Positions 7,158 through 15,246 of a DNA stretch of 64,000 nucleotides are shown piece after piece; position 1 is the stretch's first letter, and each line of letters opens with the position of its first letter. Position numbers and translations under genes: made by a program. Source of the DNA: Reyranella soli (GTDB lineage: Bacteria > Pseudomonadota > Alphaproteobacteria > Reyranellales > Reyranellaceae); contig NZ_BKAJ01000066.1 of assembly GCF_007992495.1 (NCBI RefSeq), forward strand, positions 42,739-106,738. The letters run 5' to 3'. The notes beneath the pieces were generated by a model. It saw only the letters and a list, made by a program, of their open reading frames with translations, searched no databases and was not told where the DNA came from.

Positions 7158-8882
7158 ATGCTGGCCGGTTGGTCGCTGCGCACCAGGCTGGTCGTAGTCG
7201 TCACCGTTGCGCTGCTGCCGGTGCTGGCGCTCTCGGCATGGTACGCCGTGCGCGAGCAGCGCATGGATAGGCTGCGCCACGCCGAGGCGGTGACCACCGC
7301 CGCCGAGCTGGTGGTGGCGCGCCATCGTGAGATAATCGAGGCCTCGCGTCGCCTCCTGGTCGCGATGTGCGCGGAGGACACCGTCCGGCTAAGCGTCAGT
7401 CCCGACGCCCCTGCAGCCGACATCAACCGGTGCGAGCTCTATCTGGGGCGGGTGCTGCAGAAGTTCCCCAACGAGTATTCCACCGCCTTCGTCACCGATG
7501 CCGAGGGCACGGCCCGTTGCGCCAGCGCGCCGACGGCCGTCGGCATGGGCTTCTCCGATCGCGAGATATTCCAGCTGGTGCGCGACACGCGGAAGTTCGC
7601 CGTGGGTGCGCAGCTCGCCAGCCGCGTCACGCCGAACGCGGTGATCCCGACGGCGCTGCCGATCCTGCAGGGCGGGGAGTTCCGCGGCATGTGCGCCATC
7701 GGCATCTCGCTGCGCTCTTTTGCCGATCTCGTCACGCCGGCAGCGGCGGCCGACCAGATCGCCGTATCGCTGGTCGACCGGCGCGGCGTCTCGCTCGCCG
7801 GCAATGCCGAGGCGGCGCGCGTCCTGCCGGTCGCCGTCCGGCTCGCCGCGGCGATCGTCGGCGGCCAGAAGGCCTTCCGCGACAACGGCCAGGACGGCCA
7901 GCTCTACGAGTTCCGCCTGCTCCCTCTCGCCGAGACGTCGATCTTCGTGGTCGCCGCGGCGCCGGTCATCGAGGGGCTGCCCGCGCTGCTGGCCGACTGG
8001 GGCGGCTTCATCCTGGTCGTGCTGGCGCTGGCCGCGGCGTTGCTGGCGGTGTGGTTCGCCGCCGACCGCTGGTGCGTGCAGCCGCTGAGTTACATCCGCG
8101 ACTTCGCCGATCGCGTGGCACGCGGCGACGACATGAAGCTCGAGCCCAAGCGGCGCTGGGGACCGGAGCTGTCATCCGTGGCGGAGGGGGTGCGTGCGAT
8201 GGCGGCGGCGATCGCCAGCCGCGAGGCCGAGCTCAGGGACGGTCTCGAGCAACGCGACCACATGCTGCGCGAGATCCATCACCGGGTGAAGAACAACCTG
8301 CAGATGATCTCGAGCCTGTTGAACCTGCAGGCCGGAGAAATCCGCTCGCCGCGCATCCGTCGCTTCTTCGGCGACGCCCAGAACCGCGTGCTGACGCTCT
8401 CCATCCTGCACCGCCATCTCTACGAACGGTCGAGCTGGGCGCTGGTCGACTTCCAGCAGTTCATCAGCGACCTGGTGCGGCAGATCTCGGTCGGCCGCCG
8501 CAGCCCCGACCGGCCCCAGCCGCGCTACCAGATCCGCGCGCCGATCATGGCGGTCGGCCCCGACATCGCCATCCCCATCGGCCTGATCGTCACCGAGGCG
8601 GTGAGCAGCGCGCTGAACCGCAGCTTCGAAAATGTCACAGCGCCCGAGATCCGCATCGAGGCGGCCGACAAGGCGGGCACGGTCGAGCTTACCATCGAGG
8701 ACAACGGTGCGGGCGGCGGCGGCTCGCTCGGTCCCGGTGCGCGCGGCGGTTTCGGCCTGACCCTCATCCGGGGCCTTGCCATGCAGCTCGGTGGCGAGGC
8801 ACAGATATCGCTGCGAGAGGGCGGAGGAATGCGAGTGGCGGTGACCTTCCCCACGCCGCAGGACGAGGAAGGCGATGCGTAG
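7158..8882 (+). CDS. HisKA_2-type sensor histidine kinase, likely partner of PhyR
   Basis: A 574-residue membrane kinase. Transmembrane helix at about 8-27, periplasmic sensor region to about 275, second helix about 278-303, HAMP-like linker, then a HisKA_2 H-box (REIHHRVKNNLQMISSLLNLQAGEI, H374/H375) and an ATPase domain with G-box IEDNGAG and GFGLTLIRGLAMQLGG. Such kinases (PhyK and relatives) phosphorylate PhyR, and the gene is 16 bases behind phyR. Oddity: the N-box reads TEAVSSALNRSF, with Ser484 where an Mg-ATP-binding Asn is expected (usually ELxTNAxKH). Activity as an autokinase may therefore be altered. Confidence 0.85.
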   Translation: MLAGWSLRTRLVVVVTVALLPVLALSAWYAVREQRMDRLRHAEAVTTAAELVVARHREIIEASRRLLVAMCAEDTVRLSVSPDAPAADINRCELYLGRVLQKFPNEYSTAFVTDAEGTARCASAPTAVGMGFSDREIFQLVRDTRKFAVGAQLASRVTPNAVIPTALPILQGGEFRGMCAIGISLRSFADLVTPAAAADQIAVSLVDRRGVSLAGNAEAARVLPVAVRLAAAIVGGQKAFRDNGQDGQLYEFRLLPLAETSIFVVAAAPVIEGLPALLADWGGFILVVLALAAALLAVWFAADRWCVQPLSYIRDFADRVARGDDMKLEPKRRWGPELSSVAEGVRAMAAAIASREAELRDGLEQRDHMLREIHHRVKNNLQMISSLLNLQAGEIRSPRIRRFFGDAQNRVLTLSILHRHLYERSSWALVDFQQFISDLVRQISVGRRSPDRPQPRYQIRAPIMAVGPDIAIPIGLIVTEAVSSALNRSFENVTAPEIRIEAADKAGTVELTIEDNGAGGGGSLGPGARGGFGLTLIRGLAMQLGGEAQISLREGGGMRVAVTFPTPQDEEGDA

Positions 8883-11463
8883 CGTCGCTGGCACGGCGCG
8901 CTCGACCGGCGTGATCGTCGGGCTGACGATTGCGGTTCTGATCGGCACGGCGGCGCTGCTCGCCATCACCCATTCGAATTCCGCGTCGCGCCAGCAGCGC
9001 CTGGTCGTCGGCAGCTACGAGATCCTGTCGCTGATGCGCCAGACCGTGATCGCCCTGCAAGACAGCGAGATCGGACAACGCGCCTACCTGCTGAGCGGCC
9101 AGGCGAGCGATCTCGAGCCGTACGAACGCGCGCGCCTACGCATCGAGACCGGGGTGCGCCAGCTCGAGGCCGCGGCCGCCGGCGACCCCGACACGACGCG
9201 GCAGGTGCGCGAGTTCCGGGCGGCGGCGACCGAGAAGCTCGAGCAGATCAACAGCACCATCAGCGCCTACCAGCTCTATGGGCGCGACTACGCGCTCGCG
9301 CAGGAGCGCACCGGGTCGGGCAAGACCACCAGCGACCAGATTCGCCAGATCTCCGAATCGTTCATCGAGGGGCAGCGGCTGCTGCTGGCCCGCCGACTGG
9401 CCCTGCTGCGTTCCGAGCAGGAACAGTCCGACATCGCCGGTCTGTTGCTGCTGGCCGGCGCCTTCCTCTGCCTGTTCATCGGCATGTACATCGTCATCCG
9501 GGGCGCCAGGCGCCTGGAGAACGCGCAGCTTGCGCTGGCCGACCGCTCGCACCTCCTGCAATCCACCCTAGAGAGCCTGCAGGACCCGATCTTCGTGATC
9601 GACGCCGACGGCAAGGTCGTGGCGTGGAACGAAGCCTTTCTGCGCCTGTCGGGCTGGGATCCTGCCAAGCACGCGACACTGACGCGCGAGCAGCTCCTGT
9701 CCGACCGGTCGCCCGCCATGCACGCGCTGCTCGAGCCGCTGAAGCTCAACGCCGAGGCGCCCGACCGCCTGGTGACGACGCGCGCCAGCCACGACGGGCG
9801 AGACTATGAAGTCTCGCGCGGCGAGATGTCGGGCGGCGGATCGGTGGTGCGCTGCGTCGACATCACCGAGAAGCTGCGCGACGAGATGGCGCTGCGACAG
9901 GGCCAGAAGATGGAAGCGACGGGCCAGCTCACCGGCGGCATGGCGCACGACTTCAACAACATCCTGCAGGTCATCCAGGCCAACCTCGATCTGGTGAAGA
10001 GCGCGGTGCCGAACGACCAGGCCGCACTCGCCCGTCTCGGCGCCGCCGGCGCGGCGGCCGACAGGGGCGCCAGGCTCACCCAGCAGCTGCTCGCCTTTGC
10101 GCGGCGTCAGCCGCTGGCGCCGCAGCCGACCAACGTCGCCCGCCTGGTTCGCGACCTTGCCGACCTGCTGCGCCACTCGCTCGGCGAGCGCATCACCATA
10201 GAGCTCGACATCGCCGCCGAGCCGTGGAATGCCAAGATCGATCCCGGCCAGCTCGAGAACGCCATCCTCAACCTGGCGATCAATGCGCGCGATGCCATGC
10301 CCGAAGGCGGAACGGTGACGGTCGAAGTGTCGAACGCCACCCTCGATCGGCGCTACGCGGCGCTGCATCCCGACGTCACGCCCGGTCCCTATGTGCTGGT
10401 CGCGGTGAACGACACCGGCACCGGCATGCCGCCCGAGGTGGCGGCACAGGCATTCGATCCGTTCTTCACCACCAAGCGCGACGGCAAGGGCACGGGCCTC
10501 GGCCTCAGCATGGTCTACGGCTTCGTGCGTCAGTCCAATGGACACATCCGCATCGACAGCGCCATCGGCCAGGGCACCAGCGTGAAGCTCTACCTGCCGC
10601 GCACCCTGGATCCGGTGCTCGACCTGTCGAGCGACATGGGTGAGGGCCAGAGCGGCAGTGAGCGGGTCCTGGTGGTCGAGGACAACGACGAGGTCAGGCG
10701 TGCGGTCGTCGCCCTGCTGTCCGGTTGGGGCTATCGTGTGGTCGCCGCCGAGAACCCCGACGTCGCCGCGGCGATCCTGGAGAAGGATTCGGCCTTCGAC
10801 CTGCTGTTCACCGACGTCGTCATGCCCGGTTCGATATCGGCCATCGAGCTGGCGGCGCTGGCGCAGCGCCTGCAGCCCGGCATCGCCGTTCTGCTGACGT
10901 CGGGCTATGCGCGCGACCTGATTCCGGCCAACGATCGGCCCGACTACCCCCTGATCGCCAAGCCCTATCGCGGCGAGGAGCTCATGGCGCGCCTGCGTGG
11001 CGTCCTGGCGGCGCGTCGGCCATCGTCTGCGCCGGCTGAGGCGCGGCCGGCCCAGGCGGGGACCCCATCCGAGGAGGCGACGCGCCGGCCGCGGCGCGTG
11101 CTCGTGGTCGAGGACGAGGTCGTCCTGCGCATGTCGACGACCGACATGCTCGAGCAGCTTGGCTGCTTCGTGTCCGGCGTGGGCAGCGGCGAGCAGGCGC
11201 TCGAGCTGCTGACGCGCGGCGGCGCGTTCGATCTGCTTTTGACCGACCTCGGCCTGCCCGGCATGAGCGGCGAGGAGCTGGCCAGCGAGGTGCGCCGGCG
11301 CTTTCCCAGCCTGCCGGTGGTCATCGCCAGCGGCTACGGCCGGTCGGGCGCCCAGGCCGCCGGGATGCAGGCGGAGGGCCTGCAGTTCATTTCCAAGCCC
11401 TATTCCTCGGTCGACCTGCAGCAGGCGCTCGAGCACGCAGCCCGCATGGCGGTTCCCTCTTAA
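8875..11463 (+). CDS. CHASE3/PAS hybrid histidine kinase with two receiver domains
   Basis: 862 residues, overlapping the previous gene by 8 bases, so translationally coupled. Order: TM helix about 12-30; CHASE3-like sensor (SEIGQRAYLLSG) to about 185; second TM about 188-212; PAS (TLESLQDPIFVIDADGKVVAWN) about 228-330; HisKA with GGMAHDFNNIL about 360; HATPase with NLAINARDAMPEGG, DTGTGM and KGTGLGLSMVYG; receiver 1 (VLVVEDNDEVRRA, LLFTDVVMPG); receiver 2 (VLVVEDEVVLRMS, LLLTDLGLPG, FISKPYSS). All kinase boxes look intact. CHASE3-GGMAHDFNN kinases are common beside PhyR and may feed or drain phosphate from it; that link is inferred. Confidence 0.85.
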   Translation: MRSVAGTARSTGVIVGLTIAVLIGTAALLAITHSNSASRQQRLVVGSYEILSLMRQTVIALQDSEIGQRAYLLSGQASDLEPYERARLRIETGVRQLEAAAAGDPDTTRQVREFRAAATEKLEQINSTISAYQLYGRDYALAQERTGSGKTTSDQIRQISESFIEGQRLLLARRLALLRSEQEQSDIAGLLLLAGAFLCLFIGMYIVIRGARRLENAQLALADRSHLLQSTLESLQDPIFVIDADGKVVAWNEAFLRLSGWDPAKHATLTREQLLSDRSPAMHALLEPLKLNAEAPDRLVTTRASHDGRDYEVSRGEMSGGGSVVRCVDITEKLRDEMALRQGQKMEATGQLTGGMAHDFNNILQVIQANLDLVKSAVPNDQAALARLGAAGAAADRGARLTQQLLAFARRQPLAPQPTNVARLVRDLADLLRHSLGERITIELDIAAEPWNAKIDPGQLENAILNLAINARDAMPEGGTVTVEVSNATLDRRYAALHPDVTPGPYVLVAVNDTGTGMPPEVAAQAFDPFFTTKRDGKGTGLGLSMVYGFVRQSNGHIRIDSAIGQGTSVKLYLPRTLDPVLDLSSDMGEGQSGSERVLVVEDNDEVRRAVVALLSGWGYRVVAAENPDVAAAILEKDSAFDLLFTDVVMPGSISAIELAALAQRLQPGIAVLLTSGYARDLIPANDRPDYPLIAKPYRGEELMARLRGVLAARRPSSAPAEARPAQAGTPSEEATRRPRRVLVVEDEVVLRMSTTDMLEQLGCFVSGVGSGEQALELLTRGGAFDLLLTDLGLPGMSGEELASEVRRRFPSLPVVIASGYGRSGAQAAGMQAEGLQFISKPYSSVDLQQALEHAARMAVPS

Positions 11464-11480
11464 CTAGCTTCCTGCCCCCT

Positions 11481-11505
11481 GCAACCAAGCCGGTTTGGCG
11501 GCGTT
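11481..11505 (+). promoter_or_regulatory. EcfG-like promoter variant, GCAAC-N16-CGTT, before 48-residue membrane protein
   Basis: GCAAC (11481-11485) and CGTT (11502-11505), 16 bases apart, lie just after the hybrid kinase stop and 38 bases before the next small ORF. It is the same one-base -35 variant as at 5531. Confidence 0.45.
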
Positions 11506-11543
11506 CATATGGCAACTCTGCAACGCAAGGTGAGGGTGACGCC

Positions 11544-11690
11544 ATGCGGATCGTGGACTTGTCAAAGTCGGCTCAGGTTACCCCTGAGCCGTCGCCGAGG
11601 GGCCTTTTCGACGGCGAGTTGATGGATCTCTATGTTGCCATCCTCATCGTCGTGCCTTTGGCGCTGTTCCTGAAATCTTTGTGGTCGTGA
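11544..11690 (+). CDS. 48-residue single-span membrane protein
   Basis: Small ORF with a polar N-terminus (MRIVDLSKSAQVTPEPSPRG) and one C-terminal membrane helix (LYVAILIVVPLALFLKSLWS). Start supported by gtgaggg upstream. Unknown function. Placement between an EcfG-like site and a stress-type csbD gene suggests the general stress regulon. Too short for strong homology calls, so existence rests on ribosome site, promoter and a clean hydrophobic segment. Confidence 0.5.
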   Translation: MRIVDLSKSAQVTPEPSPRGLFDGELMDLYVAILIVVPLALFLKSLWS

Positions 11691-11725
11691 CGCGACGCGC
11701 TTTGGTCGCAAACCGGTCACTGTCG

Positions 11726-11750
11726 GGAACCTCTCTGCCCAGCCTCCGTT
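11726..11750 (+). promoter_or_regulatory. EcfG-type promoter, GGAAC-N16-CGTT, before exported CsbD
   Basis: GGAAC (11726-11730) and CGTT (11747-11750) are exactly 16 bases apart and 43 bases before the ATG at 11794. It probably drives both the CsbD gene and the secreted protein gene 17 bases behind it. Confidence 0.65.
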
Positions 11751-11793
11751 GAGGGGCACGCGCACATTGCGCCCAATTACAGCAGGAGTTCCC

Positions 11794-12114
11794 ATGCGTC
11801 CGATCGCCATTCTCGCTGCCTGCGCGGCGCTCACCGTCGGCACGCTGCCGATCATTGTCCATGCCCAGGCCACCGGCCCGTCGACAGGCCAGACCGACGT
11901 CAAGTCGATCTGGGCGAAGTTCAAGGGAAGCTGGAACCAGACCAAAGGCGCAGTGAAGGAGCAGTGGGGCAAGCTGACCGACGACGACCTGCTCGAGATC
12001 GAGGGCCGGCGCGACCAGCTCGTCGGCAAGATCCAGACCCGCTACGGCATCAGCAAGGAAGAGGCGGAAGCCCAGGTCGGGACGTGGGAGCAGAAGCGCT
12101 ATCGCGACATGTGA
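11794..12114 (+). CDS. CsbD family protein with signal peptide
   Basis: 106 residues: an apparent Sec signal peptide (MRPIAILAACAALTVG...IVHAQA, about 1-26) followed by a complete CsbD-like domain (WAKFKGSWNQTKGAVKEQWGKLTDDDLLEIEGRRDQLVGKIQTRYG). The domain closely parallels the cytoplasmic CsbD at 5606. CsbD proteins are usually cytoplasmic, so an exported copy is notable. Start at 11794 follows agcaggag at normal spacing. A canonical EcfG-type promoter precedes it, and the next gene encodes another secreted protein, probably in the same transcript. Confidence 0.82.
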   Translation: MRPIAILAACAALTVGTLPIIVHAQATGPSTGQTDVKSIWAKFKGSWNQTKGAVKEQWGKLTDDDLLEIEGRRDQLVGKIQTRYGISKEEAEAQVGTWEQKRYRDM

Positions 12115-12131
12115 TTGGGAGACTTGGGATC

Positions 12132-12683
12132 ATGACGACCTTTCGTAACCTGGCTGCGACGCTGGTGTGCAGCGTCGCTGCGATCGCGGTGACGACGTCG
12201 GCGATGGCGCAGGCGCAGTTCCGCGACGAGAAGACGGGCAAGGTTTGGACGCCGGACAATGTCAGCAAGGACAACCAGCTTCGCCCGTCCAACGAGCCCA
12301 GCACGCCGGCCGACAAGGCCTTCGATCCAAACGCGCAGATCGCCACGGCGACGGGCGTCGTGGTGCAGCGGCCGAACGCCACCCTGATGGGTGTTGTGCC
12401 CATCACGGCGGGGCCGACCGTGCCCATCGTTGTGCTCGACAGTCCGACGCTGCAGGCCGTTCCCGGCGACCGCTGGGTGGCGCCGCTCTACCTGACCAAC
12501 AACAGCGGCGCCGACGCCAATGCACAGATCGGGTGCACCTTCACCAACGGCAGCAGGCCGGTGCAGGAGACCCGCATCGTCGCGCCGACAGCGGGACCGG
12601 GCCAGCGTCTGGCGTTTGCCGCATACGGACCGCGGAGTGAGATCTTCGTCGACCGCGTGCTCTGTCGCGTGCTCACGCCCTGA
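12132..12683 (+). CDS. Secreted hypothetical protein, paralogue of the product of 1876-2454
   Basis: 183 residues with a signal peptide ending near AMAQAQ (about residue 26). The mature protein shares ordered blocks with the 1876 gene: GKVWTPDNV, AFDPNAQ, VPITAGPTVPIV, VPGDRWVAPLYLTNNSG, CTFTNGSRPVQET and AYGPRSEIFVDRVLC, including the two cysteines. No catalytic motif recognised. It follows the exported CsbD gene by 17 bases and is likely cotranscribed from the EcfG-type promoter at 11726, which suggests an envelope stress role for this family. A strong terminator follows. Confidence 0.75.
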   Translation: MTTFRNLAATLVCSVAAIAVTTSAMAQAQFRDEKTGKVWTPDNVSKDNQLRPSNEPSTPADKAFDPNAQIATATGVVVQRPNATLMGVVPITAGPTVPIVVLDSPTLQAVPGDRWVAPLYLTNNSGADANAQIGCTFTNGSRPVQETRIVAPTAGPGQRLAFAAYGPRSEIFVDRVLCRVLTP

Positions 12684-12710
12684 TCGTAATCATCATCGTC
12701 TCGAACAGCG

Positions 12711-12741
12711 GAAACGGGCCAGTCAGTGGCCCGTTTCTCTT
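12711..12741 (+). terminator. Rho-independent terminator after the secreted protein
   Basis: Perfect 11-bp stem: GAAACGGGCCA (12711-12721), loop GTCAG, TGGCCCGTTTC (12727-12737), followed by tctt. It closes the csbD/secreted-protein unit. Confidence 0.8.
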
Positions 12742-12784
12742 CGGCTGAATCGCGCTACCCTGCCCGCTGCTGAGTTGAGCGGAG

Positions 12785-12824
12785 TCCGGTCAGATGGAAC
12801 CGCGCGCGGTTCCATCTGACCGGA
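12785..12824. repeat. Perfect 40-base palindrome
   Basis: The two halves (12785-12804 and 12805-12824) are exact reverse complements with no loop; centre CGCGCG. It lies between the terminator and the solute-binding protein gene, 33 bases before a second hairpin. It is most likely a dispersed extragenic palindrome; an operator role cannot be excluded. Confidence 0.7.
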
Positions 12825-12856
12825 TTCGTGCGCACGGGAGATGCGTGTTTCAACGG

Positions 12857-12896
12857 GCACAATCCGTCCGGCTGATTCCAGCCGGACGGATTGTGC
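12857..12896. repeat. 18-bp hairpin immediately upstream of the solute-binding protein gene
   Basis: Perfect 18-bp stem (12857-12874 with 12879-12896), loop ATTC, ending 15 bases before the start codon at 12912. It would place a very stable structure across the untranslated leader. It may be an extragenic palindrome or affect expression of the downstream gene. Confidence 0.65.
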
Positions 12897-12911
12897 TCTA
12901 GGGGGTGTGGG

Positions 12912-14483
12912 ATGAGCGTAAGTGGATTTGGGCGCCGGACGGCCATGGTGGGCGGCGCGGCTCTGGCGACGGCGTCGCTGGTCAGGCCGCGCGAGGCGCG
13001 GGCGGCGAAGGCGATGACGGTGGTGCTGGAATCGGAGGTCACGATCCTCGATCCGCACGTCATCACCGCCACCATCACCCGGACCTTCGGCCTGCATGTC
13101 TTCGACATGCTGTTCGCCATGAACGAGAAGGGCGAGATCAAGCCGCAGATGGTCGAAGGCTACGACAGCAGCCCCGACAAGCTCACCTGGACTTTCACAT
13201 TGCGCGACGGTCTCAAGTGGCACGACGGCAGTCCGGTCACGGCCGAGGATTGCGTCGCCTCGCTCAAGCGCTGGTCGTTGCGTGATCCGCTGGGCAAGAT
13301 GCTGATGGCCGGCACCGATCAGCTCACGGCGACCGACGCCAAGACTTTCAAGCTGGTGCTGAAGCAGGCGTTTCCATTGCTGCTCGAGGTCCTGGGCAAG
13401 CCCAATGCGCCGCTGCCGGTGATGATGCCGGCCAGGCTTGCCGCGACGCCGGCCGACCAGCGCATCGGTGACCCGGTCGGCTCGGGCCCGTTCCGCTTCC
13501 TCAAGGACCAGTGGCGGCCGGGCAATGCCATGGTGCTGGAGCGCAATCCCGCCTATGTGCCGCGCAAGGAGGCGCCGGACTTCCTGGCTGGGGCTAAGAA
13601 CGTGAAGATCGACCAGCTCACGCTGCGCGTCATGCCGGACCAGTCGACCGGCGCCAACGCCCTGATGCTGGGCGAGATCGACTACATGCAATACCTGCCG
13701 TTCGACATGCTGCCGATCCTGGAGAAGGACAAGAGCGTCAAGCTGATGGGCCTGGGCGGCATCCACCAATTCCAGGGCAATTTCCGCCTGAACCATGCCT
13801 TCCCGCCGTTCGACAATCCGAAGGTGCGTCAGGTGATGTGGAAGCTGGTCGATCAGGATGCGACGCTGACGGCGATCGGCGTGCCCGACCAGTTCCGCGC
13901 CAAGTCGTGCCCATCGTTCTGGATGTGCGGCACGCCGCTTTCCACCGATGCCGGCTCGAGCGTCGCCAAGGTCGATCTGGCGGCGGCCAAGGCCGAGCTC
14001 AAGGCGTCGGGCTACAACGGCGAGCCGGTGATCATCCTCGAGGTCGCGGGCTCGATCAGCCAGACCGCCTCGCGCGTGCTGGTGCAGAACATGAAAGATG
14101 TCGGCTTCGTCGTGGAGCAGCAGCCACGCGACTGGCCGACGGTGCTGGCGCGGCGCGCCAAGAAGGACGGCTGGTCGATGTTCCCCGTCTACTCGAACGG
14201 CACCGACATGTACTCGCCGCTGACGCACTTCTATGTCGCGGCGACCTGCAACGATTTCCCCGGCTGGTCGTGCGACAACCGCGTGCCCGAGCTGCTGAAG
14301 GCCTTTACGCGCGCCGCCACGCTGGAGGAGCGCAAGAAGATCGCGGCCGACATCCAGGTGGTCGCCTACGAGATGGTGCCGTCCCTGATGTGGGGGCAGT
14401 TCACCATTCCGGCGGGCTATCGCAGCGACCTCAAGGGGCTCATCCAGTCGTCCTACCCCATGTTCTGGGAGGTCGACCGCTGA
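12912..14483 (+). CDS. ABC transporter substrate-binding protein, family 5 (peptide/solute)
   Basis: A 523-residue periplasmic binding protein of the SBP_bac_5 family. The N-terminal export signal contains FGRRTAMVGGAALATASLV, a Tat-like twin-arginine followed by a hydrophobic run and an ARAA cleavage region. Family blocks seen: ILDPHVITATITRTFGLHVFDMLF, WTFTLRDGLKWHDGSPVTAEDCVASLKRW, and VGSGPFRF. The ATG at 12912 follows gggggtgtggg. No permease or ATPase gene is adjacent, so this is an orphan binding protein whose transporter lies elsewhere. Ligand unknown; the family binds peptides, nickel, opines and other small molecules. Confidence 0.87.
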   Translation: MSVSGFGRRTAMVGGAALATASLVRPREARAAKAMTVVLESEVTILDPHVITATITRTFGLHVFDMLFAMNEKGEIKPQMVEGYDSSPDKLTWTFTLRDGLKWHDGSPVTAEDCVASLKRWSLRDPLGKMLMAGTDQLTATDAKTFKLVLKQAFPLLLEVLGKPNAPLPVMMPARLAATPADQRIGDPVGSGPFRFLKDQWRPGNAMVLERNPAYVPRKEAPDFLAGAKNVKIDQLTLRVMPDQSTGANALMLGEIDYMQYLPFDMLPILEKDKSVKLMGLGGIHQFQGNFRLNHAFPPFDNPKVRQVMWKLVDQDATLTAIGVPDQFRAKSCPSFWMCGTPLSTDAGSSVAKVDLAAAKAELKASGYNGEPVIILEVAGSISQTASRVLVQNMKDVGFVVEQQPRDWPTVLARRAKKDGWSMFPVYSNGTDMYSPLTHFYVAATCNDFPGWSCDNRVPELLKAFTRAATLEERKKIAADIQVVAYEMVPSLMWGQFTIPAGYRSDLKGLIQSSYPMFWEVDR

Positions 14484-14491
14484 GCCCCACA

Positions 14492-14516
14492 GGAACTCGC
14501 GATGCTCTCGACCGTT
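14492..14516 (+). promoter_or_regulatory. EcfG-type promoter, GGAAC-N16-CGTT, before the small GNAT gene
   Basis: GGAAC (14492-14496) and CGTT (14513-14516) are 16 bases apart, starting 9 bases after the binding-protein stop and 23 bases before the ATG at 14539. It gives the GNAT gene independent stress control. Confidence 0.65.
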
Positions 14517-14538
14517 GTCACCGCGTGAGGGCGAAGCG

Positions 14539-14802
14539 ATGACGGTACGCCACAACGCAGCGGCGCACCGCTATGAGATGGACACCGACAGCGGCCTTGC
14601 CATCGCGGTTTATCGCGAGCAGGGCGACCGGATGATCTTCACCCATACCGAAGTGCCGGCGGCCGACGAAGGCAAGGGCTTCGCGTCTCGCCTGGTCGGC
14701 GCGGCCCTGGCCGATGCGCACAAGCGCGGCTTCAAGATCGTGCCGGCCTGCAGCTTCGTCGTCGCCTACGTGCGAAGGCATCCCGAATACGACGATCGTT
14801 AA
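14539..14802 (+). CDS. Small GNAT-fold N-acetyltransferase (YjdJ/Acetyltransf_CG type)
   Basis: An 87-residue minimal GNAT protein. The fold core is HTEVPAADEGKGFASRLVGAALADAHKRGFKIVPACSFVVAYVRRHPEY, with acetyl-CoA P-loop-like ExGKGxAxxLV and the conserved C-terminal CSFVxxYxxxHPEY of the family. Such proteins are often stress-linked; substrate unknown. ATG at 14539 is preceded by gtgaggg. An EcfG-type promoter lies immediately upstream, consistent with general stress regulation. It converges on the DUF2177 gene with a shared hairpin between them. Confidence 0.85.
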   Translation: MTVRHNAAAHRYEMDTDSGLAIAVYREQGDRMIFTHTEVPAADEGKGFASRLVGAALADAHKRGFKIVPACSFVVAYVRRHPEYDDR

Positions 14803-14803
14803 G

Positions 14804-14830
14804 GGAGCGCGGGCCAGAGACCCGCGCTCC
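14804..14830. terminator. Hairpin between convergent genes, second copy of a repeated element
   Basis: GGAGCGCGGG (14804-14813) pairs with CCCGCGCTCC (14821-14830) around a 7-base loop. The sequence is almost the same as 2457-2485, and again fills the gap between two convergent genes. Confidence 0.7.
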
Positions 14831-14831
14831 G

Positions 14832-15224
14832 TCAAGACGTGGCAAGCATTGCAAGGAATGCTGCCACGCACGCGGCCGCGCTCACCGCAGCACCCCAGGC
14901 GAGATCGACCAGGCTCACCGCCATAGGCCAGCCGCGCAGCGTGGCGAGATTGGTGAGGTCGTAGGCAGCGTAGACGACGAAGCCGAACAGCGCTCCGTAA
15001 AGCGCTGCTGCAAGCCATGACGTCGCCAGCGCCACCGGAAAAACGACAATGCCGACGGCGTGGATGAGGTAGAAAAGAATCGCCACGGACCAGTTCGGCT
15101 GGTCGAGCAGAAGCTGGCCGAGCCCGGCCTTGTAGAAATCGCGGCTGACAAGGCCCAGCCACAGTGCGTCGAGCACGGCCAGGGTGCCCAGCGCGGCGAC
15201 GTAGCCGATGAACCATGTCTTCAT
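14832..15224 (-). CDS. DUF2177 family membrane protein
   Basis: 130 residues with about four hydrophobic helices. The N-terminus MKTWFIGYVAALGTLAVLDALWLGLVSRDFYKAGLG is the DUF2177 signature (DxxWLGxxxxxFY...LG), followed by YLIHAVGIVVFP and a C-terminal YDLTNLATLRGWP block. Function is unknown; it is common in proteobacteria, sometimes near stress or lipid genes. A 44-residue membrane protein gene lies 22 bases upstream on the same strand, so the two probably form one transcript. Confidence 0.85.
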   Translation of the reverse strand: MKTWFIGYVAALGTLAVLDALWLGLVSRDFYKAGLGQLLLDQPNWSVAILFYLIHAVGIVVFPVALATSWLAAALYGALFGFVVYAAYDLTNLATLRGWPMAVSLVDLAWGAAVSAAACVAAFLAMLATS

Positions 15225-15246
15225 CGGCTACGTCTAGCGGGCAGGT

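Noticed and set aside
9568..11436. Long open frame on the minus strand opposite the hybrid kinase (622 codons)
   Set aside because: It is a shadow of the high-GC coding strand: His/Arg/Ala-rich, no domain motifs, no ribosome site, while the plus strand has complete kinase domains. The same applies to 12723-14555 minus, 1854-3284 plus, 5861-7426 minus and 27915-29336 minus.
14832..15224. tRNA, rRNA or riboswitch structures in this and other gaps
   Set aside because: No cloverleaf, conserved rRNA stretch or known aptamer motif was seen anywhere in the window; hairpins found are simple palindromes.
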